Below are positions 44,509 to 53,251 of a stretch of DNA of 64,000 bases, piece after piece (position 1 is the first letter of the stretch; each line of letters begins with the position of its first letter). The DNA is from JOPF133 sp052144935 (lineage in GTDB: Bacteria; Acidobacteriota; Terriglobia; Bryobacterales; Bryobacteraceae). The translations under genes and the position numbers were made by a program. The notes under the pieces were generated by a model. The model made no database searches. It was not told the DNA's origin and saw only the letters and a program-made list of their open reading frames with translations. The stretch lies in NCBI GenBank assembly GCA_052144935.1, contig JBKQPR010000268.1:5229-69228 (forward strand), written 5' to 3'.

Positions 44509-47199
44509 TTAGCCGAGAGAGTCCATGAGCCATGCGAAGTTGTTTCCTTTCTCCCGATCCGGGGAGGTTTCCGCGGGGAGCTTGGGCTGCCTGGGGGGTG
44601 CATCCTGCTGCCGCTCGCGGGATTGCGGGTGGTCCTGGCCGCCTGGCGATGGGGAGCCGGTGGACGAAGGCGAGTCGATGGCGCGCATCCGCTCGCCGCC
44701 GGCTGCCGCGGCGTGCCAGGTTTCCGCGCGCAGGCCGCTCTGTTCCAGCCGGGAGGATAGGGAGGGCAGATGCTCGCGCAGATCGCCCGCCAGGCGCTCG
44801 TCGGAGGTGTGGACGGCGACCCGCACCTCGCCGCCGCGTTCTACCACCCGCACTTCCACGCGGCCTTCTCCCGCTCCTAAATCCAGTTTGATGTCGCGCG
44901 CGGGCAGGGTGGCCGGTTTGGCGGCCTCAGGCGGCGCGGGATCGGCCTTGGCGGGAGCCGCCGGTGGCTGGGTGGCCTGCGCCGCGGATTGCGCGGGCCT
45001 GTTGGCTTGGGAAGGTTGCGCGAGAGCCCAGCGGGCCGCCTCCCCGTCCGGCTGCGGAGGCGCGGCTTGCGCCTCTGGCTTACGGGTTCGCAGTTCTTCC
45101 GTGCTTTGGTCTTTGTCTGCCTGGCCCTCCTGGTTGGCCGGCGGGAGGGCGGCAGCCGGTGGCTGAGCAGCATCCGCCGCCAGCCCGGTGGGGGAGTTGT
45201 CCGCCGGATCGACCGCCGCGATCGCGATCTGAGTGGATGCCGGAACCGGCTGGAGAGGACTGGCCGGGGCGCTGGCGAGAATCGGGGTTTCGGCCAACGG
45301 AGTCACGATGGCGCGAAATGCTAGCGGTGAAAGGGGTGCGGCCGGATCGCCCGCGGAAGCATCGGAAACGGCGCCTGTCCATGGTGGCCGGCTGCCGGTA
45401 GCGGTCGGAGGGTCCGGGCGAGTATCGGAGGACGGCGTGGCTCCCGCGTCCGTGGGTACTCCGGCGGGGTTGGCGGCCCGGCTGGAGGCCATGGGGCGGG
45501 CCTCCGTGGAGGCAGGCGCAGGTGCCGGGCCGTGAGCCGGGGCAAGGGAGCTAAGGGAGGGTGCAGAGAGGGTGGGAACCTGGTCTGGCGACGCGGGAGC
45601 CGTCTGGCCGGCCGCCGGGGTCTGCCGATGAGAATCCGCCGCCGGTCCCCGGCGCGTGCCGCCGCCGATCCCGGAGAGACGCGCTTGTGGGGTGGGCGCG
45701 AAGTCCGCGTCCGTCGTTGCGGCGCCGGAAGCGGAGCTGACCGAGACCTTAGCGGTGCTTTGAGTGAAGCTGTCCAGAGGTCTGGCAACCCAGGAATGGG
45801 GATTGCCGGGTGTGGATGGCGGGTTCAGGACGGTGACTGCGGCGAGCCGGCTGTTCTGAGGTTTGGCGATCCATGGGAGCGGGCCGGCGGGGGCGGGGAA
45901 CTCGTAGCGAGAAGCGCTGGCCTGCGGACTGGCGTTGGAGGGCGGCTCGCTGGAGTCGACCGGCATCCCGAGGCGGTCCGGGCCGGTAACCGATGGGGTG
46001 GTTTGACCGGCCCTTGGTTGGGCTGGGGCGGTCCACGGGAGCGGGCCGGCGGGGGCGGGGGACTCGTAGCGAGAAGCGCTGGCCTGCGGGCTGGCGTTGG
46101 AGGGCGGCTCGCTGCTATCGACCGGCACCCCGATGCGGTCCGGACGGGTAACCGATAGGGTGGTCTGACCGGGCCTTGGTTGGGCCGGAGAGGTCCATGG
46201 GAGCGGGCCGGCGGGAGCGGGGGCGGACTCGCTGAGTGCGGAGCTCGTTGGCGGGTTGGGGCTCGGCGGAAGTGGGCTGCTGCGGAACGGTCGCTCGCGG
46301 GGGCCGGAATCACCGGCAGGCGGTCCGGTTTCCGCCGAGCTGGCTTGGACCTGGGCAGCCCGCCCAGGCGCGGCTCCCGAACAGGGGCGCGCATTCCGGC
46401 CGGAGCCGGCCTGGCGGCTGGTTGGAGCGCGGCCGGTCTGCGCCTCCCGGTCCCATAGACGGGGGCCGTTCGGGGAGGCTGCGGGTTGCGGGGCGGCACG
46501 GAGCGTGGCTGGACTTGGGGGGCCGGGCGCGCTGGGCGCGGGAACGGGCCGGCTGTCCGGCGCGCTCTGCAAGTTGCCCGTCAACGGCGCGGCGTGGCCA
46601 TCAGCCGCCGCAGCGGCCTCCCGGGGATGGCGCGCCGGTGGATCGGATCGGGAGGTAGCCCACGGCTTGGCGGAGTCGGATGGATTAGCGCCGTTCGCTC
46701 GGGCCGCGCCGCCTGTGTTAGTGGTTGCCGGGTTCGCCTTGGAAACCGGCCCACGCGCCCGTCCGGATGCGTGGCCGATGCGCGTTTGAGGTGCGGGAAT
46801 ATCGGGGTCCCCGGCGTTCTGTGCCGCCGCGGATGCCGGCTCGCCATCGAGAGTTGTGGGACTGCTTGCGTCCTGGGCGGGCGAGACCGCGTCCACCGCA
46901 CGTGTAGGCGCCTCGGGCCGCGCGGCCGGCACTGGGGGCCCGACCGCCGTGCTGCCATTGCCGGAAGCCTTGCCGGAATCCGCCAGGGTGCCTGCCGCCT
47001 CGCGGTCCGCAGGTCGTGGTCCGTCCGGCAATCCTCTCTGGGCCCGCGCGGGAGTTTTGACGGAGGACGGGTTGCCCTTGGGCGGGAGTTGTCCCAGGGC
47101 TTCGAGGATCGCCGGGAAAGGCTCTTGCTCCGCCTCTGCGGAAGGCAGAGCTTTTGCCGCCGGAGCCGGCAGGGGCAATCCGGCGGACGCACGCGACAT
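44509..47199 (-). CDS. fliK: FliK-like hook-length control protein, Pro/Ala-rich with tandem repeats
   Basis: An 896-residue protein, long for FliK and mostly Pro/Ala/Ser rich. The C-terminal domain (LDLGAGEGRVEVRVVERGGE, then VRVAVHTSDERLAGDLREHL, LSSRLEQSGLRAETWHA) is the FliK C-terminal fold that switches FlhB. Two 54-residue tandem repeats and a partial third sit mid-protein. ATG 47199 is preferred over TTG 47268 because a sigma54-like promoter lies between them. First gene of the leftward operon. Confidence 0.8.
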   Translation of the reverse strand: MSRASAGLPLPAPAAKALPSAEAEQEPFPAILEALGQLPPKGNPSSVKTPARAQRGLPDGPRPADREAAGTLADSGKASGNGSTAVGPPVPAARPEAPTRAVDAVSPAQDASSPTTLDGEPASAAAQNAGDPDIPAPQTRIGHASGRARGPVSKANPATTNTGGAARANGANPSDSAKPWATSRSDPPARHPREAAAAADGHAAPLTGNLQSAPDSRPVPAPSAPGPPSPATLRAAPQPAASPNGPRLWDREAQTGRAPTSRQAGSGRNARPCSGAAPGRAAQVQASSAETGPPAGDSGPRERPFRSSPLPPSPNPPTSSALSESAPAPAGPLPWTSPAQPRPGQTTLSVTRPDRIGVPVDSSEPPSNASPQASASRYESPAPAGPLPWTAPAQPRAGQTTPSVTGPDRLGMPVDSSEPPSNASPQASASRYEFPAPAGPLPWIAKPQNSRLAAVTVLNPPSTPGNPHSWVARPLDSFTQSTAKVSVSSASGAATTDADFAPTPQARLSGIGGGTRRGPAADSHRQTPAAGQTAPASPDQVPTLSAPSLSSLAPAHGPAPAPASTEARPMASSRAANPAGVPTDAGATPSSDTRPDPPTATGSRPPWTGAVSDASAGDPAAPLSPLAFRAIVTPLAETPILASAPASPLQPVPASTQIAIAAVDPADNSPTGLAADAAQPPAAALPPANQEGQADKDQSTEELRTRKPEAQAAPPQPDGEAARWALAQPSQANRPAQSAAQATQPPAAPAKADPAPPEAAKPATLPARDIKLDLGAGEGRVEVRVVERGGEVRVAVHTSDERLAGDLREHLPSLSSRLEQSGLRAETWHAAAAGGERMRAIDSPSSTGSPSPGGQDHPQSRERQQDAPPRQPKLPAETSPDREKGNNFAWLMDSLG
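45868..46215. repeat. 162-bp tandem repeat inside fliK
   Basis: Two full in-frame 162-bp units plus a partial one start at about 46192, 46030 and 45868 (minus-strand order), each encoding PAPAGPLPW, then GQTT.SVT.PDR.G.PVDSSE and PPSNASPQASASRYE. The high identity suggests recent duplication. Confidence 0.8.
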
Positions 47200-47229
47200 G
47201 AGCGAGAGAGCCGTCACGCGGGAAGGTTT

Positions 47230-47245
47230 TGCAGATCGCGGACCA
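47230..47245 (-). promoter_or_regulatory. Sigma54-type promoter of the fliK operon
   Basis: TGGTCCGCGATCTGCA on the minus strand keeps the GG-N10-GC core and most of TGGCACG-N4-TTGCA. The transcript would start near 47219, about 20 bases before ATG 47199. It matches the promoter of flgF in sequence style (TGGWCCG-N4-YTGCW). Confidence 0.55.
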
Positions 47246-47287
47246 AATTCCCGGCGGCGCGTTTTCAAGAAGTTAGTGCCGGAGGCT

Positions 47288-47337
47288 GCGGCAAAATCAT
47301 GGCGCGGCGCGCCGGGGCGGCAAAATCATGGCGCGGC
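47288..47337. repeat. Two 21-bp direct repeats between fliK and flgF
   Basis: Identical 21-bp words at 47288-47308 and 47317-47337 (core GCAAAATCATGGCGCGG), 29 bp apart centre to centre. They lie between the two divergent sigma54-type promoters, where an activator would bind. Confidence 0.7.
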
Positions 47338-47409
47338 AGACCTTCCCTCCCGTCCCTCTCATCGGCGGCTGGCCTTGGATTTTGAGCCGTTTGCGGCCAT
47401 TGGCGCGAT

Positions 47410-47425
47410 TGGACCGGCGCTTGCT
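47410..47425 (+). promoter_or_regulatory. Sigma54-type promoter of the flgF operon
   Basis: TGGACCGGCGCTTGCT has the GG-N10-GC core and a perfect TTGCT -12 element. The expected transcript start is about 47436, just before ATG 47441. Confidence 0.55.
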
Positions 47426-47440
47426 CCTTGGGTTTCCGCT

Positions 47441-48175
47441 ATGGATCCCATGACGGCAATAGCGGCTAGCGGACTTCGCGCTCGCATGGAGTCGCTCGAA
47501 TTGCTAGCCAACAACGTGGCCAACGCCTCCACCGGCGGATACAAGGCGGATCGCGAGTTCTACAGCCTCTATGCGGCTGAGGAAGCGCAAGACGCCGATC
47601 CCGTGTCCACCATGCCGGTGATCGAGCGGCCCTGGACCGATCTTTCCCAGGGGCTGTTGCAGGCGACCGGCAACCCTCTCGACCTGGCGCTTTCGGGAGC
47701 CGGGTTTTTCACCGTCGAAGGGCCGCAGGGCAACCTATACACTCGCAACGGGAGCTTCCGCCTGGCGGCCAACGGCAGGCTGATCACGCCGGATGGTTAT
47801 CCGGTGGGCGCATCCGGCGGGGTGCCACTGACACTGGATGGATCGCGGCCCATCGACATTTCCGCCGATGGCACGGTCAGCCAGGACGGCCAGGCGATCG
47901 GACAGTTGCAGATCGCCGATTTCACGAACGCCGCGGATTTCGTCAAGCAGGGCAGCAATTACTTCCGGGCCGCCAGGCCGGAGGTGCAACCGGGCGCTCT
48001 AAGAGAGGCTTCCGTGGAGCAGGGGAGGCTGGAGGCCTCCAACACCGGGACTGCGGAGTCGGCGGTGCGGCTGGTCAGCGTCATGCGCCAGTTTGAAATG
48101 TTGCAGAAGGCCGTCTCGCTGGGCGCGGATATGAACCGGCAGGCGGTCGAGCAGGTCGCCAAAGTAGGCTCTTAA
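47441..48175 (+). CDS. flgF: Flagellar proximal rod protein FlgF
   Basis: A 244-residue rod protein: AIAASGLRARMESLELLANN, then VANASTGGYKADREFYS at the N-terminus, ALSGAGFFTVEGPQGNLYTR mid, and EQGRLEASNTGTAESAVRLV at the C-terminus. It lacks a clear ribosome site; the mRNA may be nearly leaderless (see promoter). ATG 47450 is an alternative. First gene of the rod/ring operon. Confidence 0.88.
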   Translation: MDPMTAIAASGLRARMESLELLANNVANASTGGYKADREFYSLYAAEEAQDADPVSTMPVIERPWTDLSQGLLQATGNPLDLALSGAGFFTVEGPQGNLYTRNGSFRLAANGRLITPDGYPVGASGGVPLTLDGSRPIDISADGTVSQDGQAIGQLQIADFTNAADFVKQGSNYFRAARPEVQPGALREASVEQGRLEASNTGTAESAVRLVSVMRQFEMLQKAVSLGADMNRQAVEQVAKVGS

Positions 48176-48187
48176 GCGAGGTAACCA

Positions 48188-48979
48188 ATGATTCGAGCGC
48201 TTTATAGCGCCGCCAGCGGCATGGTGGCGCAGCAACTCAACGTCGACAATATCGCCAACAATCTGGCCAACGCCAGCACCATCGGTTTCAAGATGCACCG
48301 TGCTCAATTCCAGGACCTGCTGTACCAGACGGTGGTGCAGCCGGGGGCTGCCGCCGGCCAGCAGACGGTGGTGCCCGCCGGGTTGCAGCTCGGCTTGGGG
48401 ACGCGCGCCTCCGCCAACGAGACCATCTTCACGCAAGGGAACTTCTCGGAAACCGACAATCCGCTGGATCTGGTGATCCAGGGCAACGGCTTCTTCCAGG
48501 TGCAACTCCCCTCGGGCCAGACCGCCTATACGCGGGCGGGATCCTTTCAAATGAATGCCAGCGGCAACATTGTCACCTCAAATGGCAACCTGCTGCAACC
48601 GCAGATCACCATACCCGCCGACGCCCAGGTGATCACCATCGCGGCGGACGGCACGGTGAGCTACACCGTACCCAACCAAACCGCCAGCCAGCAGGCCGGA
48701 CAGATCCAACTCGCCAATTTCCAGAATCCTTCCGGCCTGAACAGCCTGGGGGGGAGCCTGTTCACTCCCACCGACGCCTCGGGCCAACCCACGGTGGGAC
48801 TGCCGGGCGGGGCGGAAGGTATGGGGACGATCATGCAGGGCTACACCGAGGGCAGTAACGTCTCCGTGGTCGAGGAGTTCATCAACCTGATCGTGGCGCA
48901 GCGCGGGTACGAAGCCAATTCGAAAGTCGTGCAGGCGGCCGACCAAATGTACCAGCAGATCAACAATCTGTCGAAATGA
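48188..48979 (+). CDS. flgG: Flagellar distal rod protein FlgG
   Basis: A 263-residue protein: ALYSAASGMVAQQLNVDNIA, then NNLANASTIGFK, GNGFFQVQLPSGQTAYTRAG, and the C-terminal EGSNVSVVEEFINLIVAQRG, YEANSKVVQAADQM. Full length. The stop overlaps flgA (ATGA). Confidence 0.96.
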   Translation: MIRALYSAASGMVAQQLNVDNIANNLANASTIGFKMHRAQFQDLLYQTVVQPGAAAGQQTVVPAGLQLGLGTRASANETIFTQGNFSETDNPLDLVIQGNGFFQVQLPSGQTAYTRAGSFQMNASGNIVTSNGNLLQPQITIPADAQVITIAADGTVSYTVPNQTASQQAGQIQLANFQNPSGLNSLGGSLFTPTDASGQPTVGLPGGAEGMGTIMQGYTEGSNVSVVEEFINLIVAQRGYEANSKVVQAADQMYQQINNLSK

Positions 48980-49833
48980 TACCCCTCGCACTATTTGCTC
49001 TGACGGGTTGCGTGGCCCTCGGGCCGGCATCCGACAGCATTCTGGCTCGCGACCTGGCTCCTGCGCTGCCGGGCTTGGCCGATGCCGAAACTCCGGTTTC
49101 GCCGGCGCCCCTTCCCGGTGTGCCGCGAATCTTTCAGATGGCCGAGCTTCGGCGCATCGGGGCGCGTTATAAACTGACCGGCGATCCAGCCAAAGAGATC
49201 TGCTTCGAGCGCCCGGTGGCGCCGCCCGATCCGGCGCGTCTGGCGGAAGCCATGCGCCGCCAGTTGCCGGAAGCGCAGATCCGGATTCTGGATTATGGCC
49301 GGATGCCCGCGCCGGAGGGCGAAGTGGATTTTCCGCTGGCGGGCTTGCGCCGCGCGGGAGCGGACGGGTTTTGGAACGGATCGGTGCGATACGGCGGCGG
49401 CCGGCGCTTTTCCCTCTGGGCGCGGGTGCGGGTGACGGTCCGCGAAGCGCGTGTGGTGGCTCGCGAAGATCTGCGGCCGGGACCGGCCATCGCGGCCGCG
49501 CAATTGCGCCTCGAGACGCGCGACGTGTTTCCCGCGGAGAAAGTCTTCGCGACTTCTGTCGAGCCGGTAGCGGGGCGGGCCGCGCGTCTGCCGATTCCGG
49601 CCGGCGCCGCCATCCGGTTGGACTGGCTGGCCCCTGCCCAGGACGTGCTGCGCGGCGACCGGGTATCGGTGGAAGTGCGCAGCGGAGGCGTCTATCTCCA
49701 ATTCGAGGCCACCGCGGAGGCCTCCGGCACAGTGGGGCAGACGATCCCGGTGACCAACCCGGTCTCCAAGCAACGCTTTTCCGCCAAGGTGGAGGGAAAG
49801 GGCCGGGTTTCGGTGGGGAAAGGCCAATCATGA
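48976..49833 (+). CDS. flgA: Flagellar P-ring assembly chaperone FlgA
   Basis: A 285-residue periplasmic chaperone for FlgI. A signal peptide (IPLALFALTGCVAL), then an N-terminal domain, and a SAF domain (VVAREDLRPGPAIAAAQLRL) with the C-terminal GDRVSVEVRSGGVYLQFEAT and GRVSVG signatures. Overlaps flgG and flgH by 4 bp each. Confidence 0.92.
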   Translation: MIPLALFALTGCVALGPASDSILARDLAPALPGLADAETPVSPAPLPGVPRIFQMAELRRIGARYKLTGDPAKEICFERPVAPPDPARLAEAMRRQLPEAQIRILDYGRMPAPEGEVDFPLAGLRRAGADGFWNGSVRYGGGRRFSLWARVRVTVREARVVAREDLRPGPAIAAAQLRLETRDVFPAEKVFATSVEPVAGRAARLPIPAGAAIRLDWLAPAQDVLRGDRVSVEVRSGGVYLQFEATAEASGTVGQTIPVTNPVSKQRFSAKVEGKGRVSVGKGQS

Positions 49834-50516
49834 TACGACTGCTGCTGATGTTGCTGCTCTGCTGGGGCGCTTGGGGTGCCACCAAAAAGAAGGCCCCGGC
49901 GAAGCCAACTCCGGTGGACCAATTTGTCAAGGAGGCGGAGTTGCGCTCGGCCGACGCCTCGGGCACCACGCCTGGATCGATCTGGTTGCCCGGCTCGCGC
50001 CTGGCGGACGCCGCGCGGGATGTGCGCGCCAGCCAGGTCGACGACCTGGTGACCATCGTGGTGTCCGAACAGGCTTCGGCGGTAAGCACGGGCGTCACCA
50101 AGACGCAACGCCAGTCGAGCACGCAAAACGCCATCACCGGGCTGGTGGGCCTGCCCAAGGCCACCAGCGCGCTGGCCAACCTGGCCAATACTTCCGGCAA
50201 TACCCAACTCAACGGCCAGGGCACCACCAGCCGTACCACCAGCCTGACGACGACCCTTACGGCGCGCGTAGTCCGGGTATTGCCGAACGGCGCGCTGGTG
50301 GTCGAATCGACTCACGAGATCCAGGTGAACTCCGAGCATCAGACCATTGTCGTGCGAGGGGTGATCCGGCCCGCCGATATCGACACCACCAACAGCGTGC
50401 AGTCCACCCGCGTGGGCGAGCTCGAAGTGCACGTGGATGGAAAGGGTGTCGTGGGTGACGCCATCAAGCGTCCGTTCATTCTTTACCGGCTGTTGCTGGG
50501 CCTGCTGCCCTTCTGA
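49830..50516 (+). CDS. flgH: Flagellar L-ring protein FlgH
   Basis: A 228-residue outer-membrane ring protein: a signal segment (IRLLLMLLLCWGAWGA), then DVRASQVDDLVTIVVSEQAS, ARVVRVLPNGALVVESTHEI, and VVRGVIRPADIDTTNSVQST as in all FlgH. The lipobox is not canonical around Cys11. ATG 49830; a frame to 49371 lies in flgA. L-ring genes indicate a diderm envelope. Confidence 0.94.
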   Translation: MIRLLLMLLLCWGAWGATKKKAPAKPTPVDQFVKEAELRSADASGTTPGSIWLPGSRLADAARDVRASQVDDLVTIVVSEQASAVSTGVTKTQRQSSTQNAITGLVGLPKATSALANLANTSGNTQLNGQGTTSRTTSLTTTLTARVVRVLPNGALVVESTHEIQVNSEHQTIVVRGVIRPADIDTTNSVQSTRVGELEVHVDGKGVVGDAIKRPFILYRLLLGLLPF

Positions 50517-50518
50517 TT

Positions 50519-51613
50519 ATGAAACCTCTTTGGCTGGCTTTCGGTTACTCGCTGCTCTCGGGATCCCTTCCGGCAGACGCCGAGCGCCTCAAGGATCTGG
50601 TGGATATCGAAGGCGTTCGCGACAACCAGTTGATGGGCTACGGACTGGTGGTGGGGCTGGCCGGCACGGGCGACGGGAGGCAAACCACCTTCTCCGCGCA
50701 AAGCCTCTCCAACCTGCTGGAACGCATGGGCGTTTCCGTCCCCGGCACGGCCTTCCAGATCAAGAACACGGCGGCGGTTATGGTTACCGCCACGCTGCCG
50801 CCGTTCGCCCAGCCGGGGATGCATATCGATACCACTGTCGCCGCGATTGGCGATGCCCGCAATCTGCAAGGCGGCATCCTGGTGTTGACCTCGCTGCGCG
50901 GGGCCGACGGGCAGGTGTACGCGGTGGCGCAAGGTCCCGTGGTCACTGGCGGATTCGGCGCGGGGGGATCGGGCGCCACCAAGGTGGTCAACCATCCCAC
51001 GGTGGGCCTGGCGCCCAGTGGCGCCATTGTGGAGCGTCCCGCGCCGTCCGTGGCTCCGCGGACCGTAGTGCGGTTACAGTTGCGTCAGGCCGATTTCACC
51101 ACATCGAGCCGCATTGTGGAAGCCGTGAACCGGAAACTCTCGCCTACTGCGGCGCGCGCGGAGAATCCCGGGCTGATCAGCGTAACCATTCCAGCCGATT
51201 ACGCCGCGCGCCCGACTGAGTTCGTGGCGCTCCTGGAAGACCTGGCGGTGGAACCGGATCGCCCGGCCCGCGTGGTCATCAACGAACGCACCGGCACGAT
51301 CGTATTGGGAAAGGACGTGCGGATCTCGCCGGTGGCGATTCTGCACGGGAACCTGAGCGTCGAGATCCAGACCACCTATGCGGTTTCGCAGCCTGCTCCT
51401 TTATCTCCGGCAGGGACTACGCAAGTCGTGCCGCAGACCAGCACCGCGGCTAAAGAGGAGGTGGCGCGCAACGTGGTGCTCAAACAGGGCGCCACGGTGG
51501 AAGAACTGGTGCGCGCCCTGGCGGCGATCGGTTCGACGCCGCGGGACGTGATCGCCATTCTGCAGAACCTGCGCGCGGCGGGAGCGCTGGAAGCGGCCAT
51601 CGAGGTGATTTGA
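50519..51613 (+). CDS. flgI: Flagellar P-ring protein FlgI
   Basis: A 364-residue periplasmic ring protein with signal peptide and the FlgI signatures LKDLVDIEGVRDNQLMGYGL, VVGLAGTGDG, FQIKNTAAVMVTATLPPFAQ, and ARVVINERTGTIVLGKDVRI. Complete. Two bp after flgH. Confidence 0.96.
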   Translation: MKPLWLAFGYSLLSGSLPADAERLKDLVDIEGVRDNQLMGYGLVVGLAGTGDGRQTTFSAQSLSNLLERMGVSVPGTAFQIKNTAAVMVTATLPPFAQPGMHIDTTVAAIGDARNLQGGILVLTSLRGADGQVYAVAQGPVVTGGFGAGGSGATKVVNHPTVGLAPSGAIVERPAPSVAPRTVVRLQLRQADFTTSSRIVEAVNRKLSPTAARAENPGLISVTIPADYAARPTEFVALLEDLAVEPDRPARVVINERTGTIVLGKDVRISPVAILHGNLSVEIQTTYAVSQPAPLSPAGTTQVVPQTSTAAKEEVARNVVLKQGATVEELVRALAAIGSTPRDVIAILQNLRAAGALEAAIEVI

Positions 51614-51616
51614 GCC

Positions 51617-51922
51617 ATGGACCAATCGGGAATCGCCATCATGCTTCCGCAGACCGCCGTTTCCCCCGTGCCGCGAAAGACCGATAGCCCGGCGCGCATC
51701 CAGGACGCCGCGCAGCAGTTCGAAGCCCTGCTGCTCAATCAAATCCTGCATTCCGCCCGCGAGTCGAGCGGGGGGGGCTGGTTGTCGCTGGGAGACGATG
51801 CGGCGGGCGACAGCGCCACCGATTTCGCCGAGCAGCAGTTGGCCGACACGCTGGCCCGGCAGGGCGGGCTCGGCCTATCCAAAATGATTGCCGCCGGTCT
51901 CCATCGCGAGAGCGGCGAGTAA
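51617..51922 (+). CDS. flgJ: Rod-binding protein, FlgJ N-terminal domain
   Basis: A 101-residue protein with the rod-cap signature IQDAAQQFEALLLNQILHSA and a C-terminal LADTLARQGGLGLSKMI. The muramidase domain of enteric FlgJ is missing, so wall cutting must come from another enzyme. Ends 6 bp from the convergent fliS. Confidence 0.88.
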   Translation: MDQSGIAIMLPQTAVSPVPRKTDSPARIQDAAQQFEALLLNQILHSARESSGGGWLSLGDDAAGDSATDFAEQQLADTLARQGGLGLSKMIAAGLHRESGE

Positions 51923-51928
51923 CCTCCC

Positions 51929-52396
51929 TCAAAAACTCCATCCATGCGAGGAGGACGACATCTCTTCCTGCGGCGCGGCATGCGCCCAGGGATTGGCCTC
52001 CGGCATCTCGGGCGGCATCTCGGGCTCCGGCGCGGGTTTCAACTCATCCCAGGCTTCCGCCAGCGTGGCGAGCAGTCCCAGCACCTCGGCTAAAGGCTCG
52101 TCGCGCTGTTGGAAGTTGGCCTCGATGAGCCGCCGCATCATGTAACCGTACATCTGGGCTAACCGCCGGCTGAGATCTCCGCCGCGCTCGTGATCGAGCG
52201 AGCGGTTCAACTCGGTGAGGACACGGTAGGCCTGGCTGATGGCGCGCGCCCGTTCCGCGATCTCGCCCGCGGCCAGGTGGCTCCGCGCCTTCCGCACCGC
52301 CGTGGAGGCGGCCTGGTAAAGCACGCGAACCAGCTCTAACGGGTCCGCCGAGAGGATCCGCTGCTCCAGGTATACATCGTGCGCGTCGTGCCACAT
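51929..52396 (-). CDS. fliS: Flagellin export chaperone FliS
   Basis: A 155-residue helical chaperone: YLEQRILSADPLELVRVLYQ, then RARAISQAYRVLTELNRSLD, YGYMMRRLIEANFQQRDEPL. A Pro/Glu-rich tail of about 30 residues is additional. GGGGAGAGAG lies upstream of ATG 52396. Confidence 0.9.
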   Translation of the reverse strand: MWHDAHDVYLEQRILSADPLELVRVLYQAASTAVRKARSHLAAGEIAERARAISQAYRVLTELNRSLDHERGGDLSRRLAQMYGYMMRRLIEANFQQRDEPLAEVLGLLATLAEAWDELKPAPEPEMPPEMPEANPWAHAAPQEEMSSSSHGWSF

Positions 52397-52450
52397 AGAT
52401 TCTCTCTCCCCAACGGCTTATCGGTTGAAGGCTGGGCTTTTCGAGCGGCC

Positions 52451-52732
52451 TCAGCCTGGGTTCTGTTTCAAATCTTCGGCCAGTTGCAGCACGTATTCGG
52501 GCGGAATCTGCATCACCACCTCCTGGGTATTGCTGTTGATGATCTTAATGACCATGCGGTGGGTCTGCGGATCCTTCTGGAAGGTCAATTCGTTTTCGCC
52601 GAACATTTCCGTCCCGTTGAGCGCCTTGACCGCCTGTACCACGTCGCGGTTCGAGGCGGAGTTATCGACCGGGGTTACGGAAGCAGGGTCCGCGGCGACT
52701 GGTGCGCTGCGGTTGATGGCGGTGATATCCAT
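52451..52732 (-). CDS. flaG: FlaG-family flagellar protein
   Basis: A 93-residue protein with the FlaG signature: LTFQKDPQTHRMVIKIINSN, then TQEVVMQIPPEYVLQLAEDL. The ATG at 52732 has GGAGG 6 nt upstream. FlaG influences filament length in other bacteria. Same strand as and 54 bp upstream of fliS. Confidence 0.88.
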   Translation of the reverse strand: MDITAINRSAPVAADPASVTPVDNSASNRDVVQAVKALNGTEMFGENELTFQKDPQTHRMVIKIINSNTQEVVMQIPPEYVLQLAEDLKQNPG

Positions 52733-52839
52733 AAATCCTCCAGCGGACAGGTGTGCCGATGCCCGCCTCACTTGTCCACACCAGTCATATCGGCCGCCGG
52801 CGGCACATCTATAACCGGAAATCGCCCTCAAAAAGGGCT

Positions 52840-53157
52840 TTACTGACTCAGGCGGTACTGCGGAAAATTCCCGATTCCCAGCCCTGCCAGCCGCGCAGCT
52901 CCGGTGGTCTCCAGGGTGCAAGTCTCGGCCCCCGATCGCGCCTCCACCCGCACTCTGGCGCCCCTGCGGGTGACCCCATAAGCCATGGCTGCTCCGTGGT
53001 GCCTGCGCAAGCACTCCAGATCCCAATCGTCGCTTGAACACATGTGGATGGCGCCGTCCTCCTCGACCAGGATGGCCATGCGGCAGTTCTCGGCAGCCTG
53101 GCGGGCCGTGGCGAAGATCTCATGGGCATTTCTCAGGAAGGGACTCACAAAATGCAT
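52840..53157 (-). CDS. Small hypothetical protein next to flaG
   Basis: A 105-residue protein, from ATG 53157: a helix (FLRNAHEIFATARQAAENCR) and beta strands (MAILVEEDGAIHMCSSDDWD, RVRVEARSGAETCTLETTG). No family recognised. It is followed by a weak hairpin GCCCT-CAAAA-AGGGC (52824-52838). Same strand as flaG/fliS, so possibly flagellar. Start uncertain; the frame is open to 53310. Confidence 0.5.
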   Translation of the reverse strand: MHFVSPFLRNAHEIFATARQAAENCRMAILVEEDGAIHMCSSDDWDLECLRRHHGAAMAYGVTRRGARVRVEARSGAETCTLETTGAARLAGLGIGNFPQYRLSQ

Positions 53158-53251
53158 ATCGGCCGCGATTCCGGGTTCACCGGTGGATTTGTGGGCTTCA
53201 GAGTTCCGCGCGGCTGGCCGAAAAGAGAATGAGGCGAAGAAAGGCGGCCCG

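Noticed and set aside
52415..52440. ACCGATAA as a sigma28 -10 box for fliS
   Set aside because: The upstream AAAAG is only about 8 bases away from it, too close for FliA, and it lies in the coding end of flaG.
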